Shown piece after piece: positions 63,943 to 64,000 of a DNA stretch of 64,000 nt. How positions within the stretch are numbered: position 1 is the stretch's first letter; every line of letters starts with the position of its first letter. The notes under the pieces are model-generated. The model did no database searches. It had not been told where the DNA came from and was given only the letters and a program-made list of their open reading frames with translations. This DNA is from Elephas maximus indicus (lineage: Eukaryota > Chordata > Mammalia > Proboscidea > Elephantidae), in contig NC_064820.1 of NCBI RefSeq assembly GCF_024166365.1, forward strand, positions 146,402,001 through 146,466,000, read 5' to 3'. The position numbers and the translations under genes were made by a program.

Positions 63943-64000
63943 ATAAAAAACCAAAACCAAAACCAAACCAGTTGCTGTGGGAGTTGATTCTGACTCATGG
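63943..64000 (-). mobile_element. AfroSINE cut by window end
   Basis: The A-rich end and the first part of the tail ('ccagttgctgtgggagttga', 'ttctgactcatgg') are inside the window. The head lies beyond it. The CATGG word suggests a long-type copy. Confidence 0.85.

Overview
The window is vertebrate nuclear DNA, almost certainly from an afrotherian mammal and most likely an elephant or another paenungulate. The evidence is the repeat content. By eye I count 26 copies of the tRNA-derived AfroSINE. There are two long and several short copies of an RTE-clade LINE whose 3' end resembles the AfroSINE tail, and six L1 3' ends of an afrotherian-looking type. Older mammalian repeats (L2, MIR, MER5, MLT1/MaLR LTRs, old L1, hAT and Tigger elements) form the background. 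Species is inferred. All family names come from recognising sequence patterns; no database was searched.

I found no intact protein-coding gene, rRNA, tRNA or CRISPR array. Recognisable coding sequence is limited to decayed transposon genes: a frameshifted N-terminal Tigger transposase (9849-10218) and two broken RTE endonuclease/reverse transcriptase genes on the minus strand (10283-12150 and 58097-60236). The window reads as intergenic or intronic DNA. Long stretches between repeats hold no feature I recognise and are listed as such.

Layout: 1-4.6 kb is an L2 end and a four-layer transposon nest. 4.6-9.4 kb holds MER5, L2, MaLR LTRs and an hAT element split by an AfroSINE. 9.4-12.8 kb is a Tigger element carrying a small TA-flanked element, abutting an RTE copy that lacks its 3' end. 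13.3-15.3 kb is a second four-layer nest. 16.6-17.3 kb is single-copy and holds a strong CTCF-like motif. 17.34-18.09 kb is a large inverted duplication that includes an AfroSINE. 18-23.8 kb is MIR/L2 background with a TG-rich minisatellite and a young L1 end. 23.8-31.8 kb mixes L1, AfroSINE and a possible conserved AT-rich block. 31.8-36.2 kb is one degraded antisense L1. 37-39.4 kb has nested L1/RTE/AfroSINE and a CpG-rich island. 40.9-52.7 kb has L1, L2 and MIR plus a CpG-retaining single-copy block (50.5-51.06 kb). 54.4-55.4 kb is an AfroSINE split by an L1 insertion that ends in an RTE-derived tag. 58.1-60.2 kb is the second long RTE copy. The end of the window has AfroSINE, hAT, MIR and L1 pieces and is cut inside an AfroSINE.

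How the parts relate: the AfroSINEs probably use the RTE machinery, because their 3' tails match the RTE 3' end. The longest SINE variant and the RTE-derived composite at 31.2-31.6 kb also resemble the RTE 5' region. Perfect or near-perfect target-site duplications fix the borders of many insertions and give a relative order of events.
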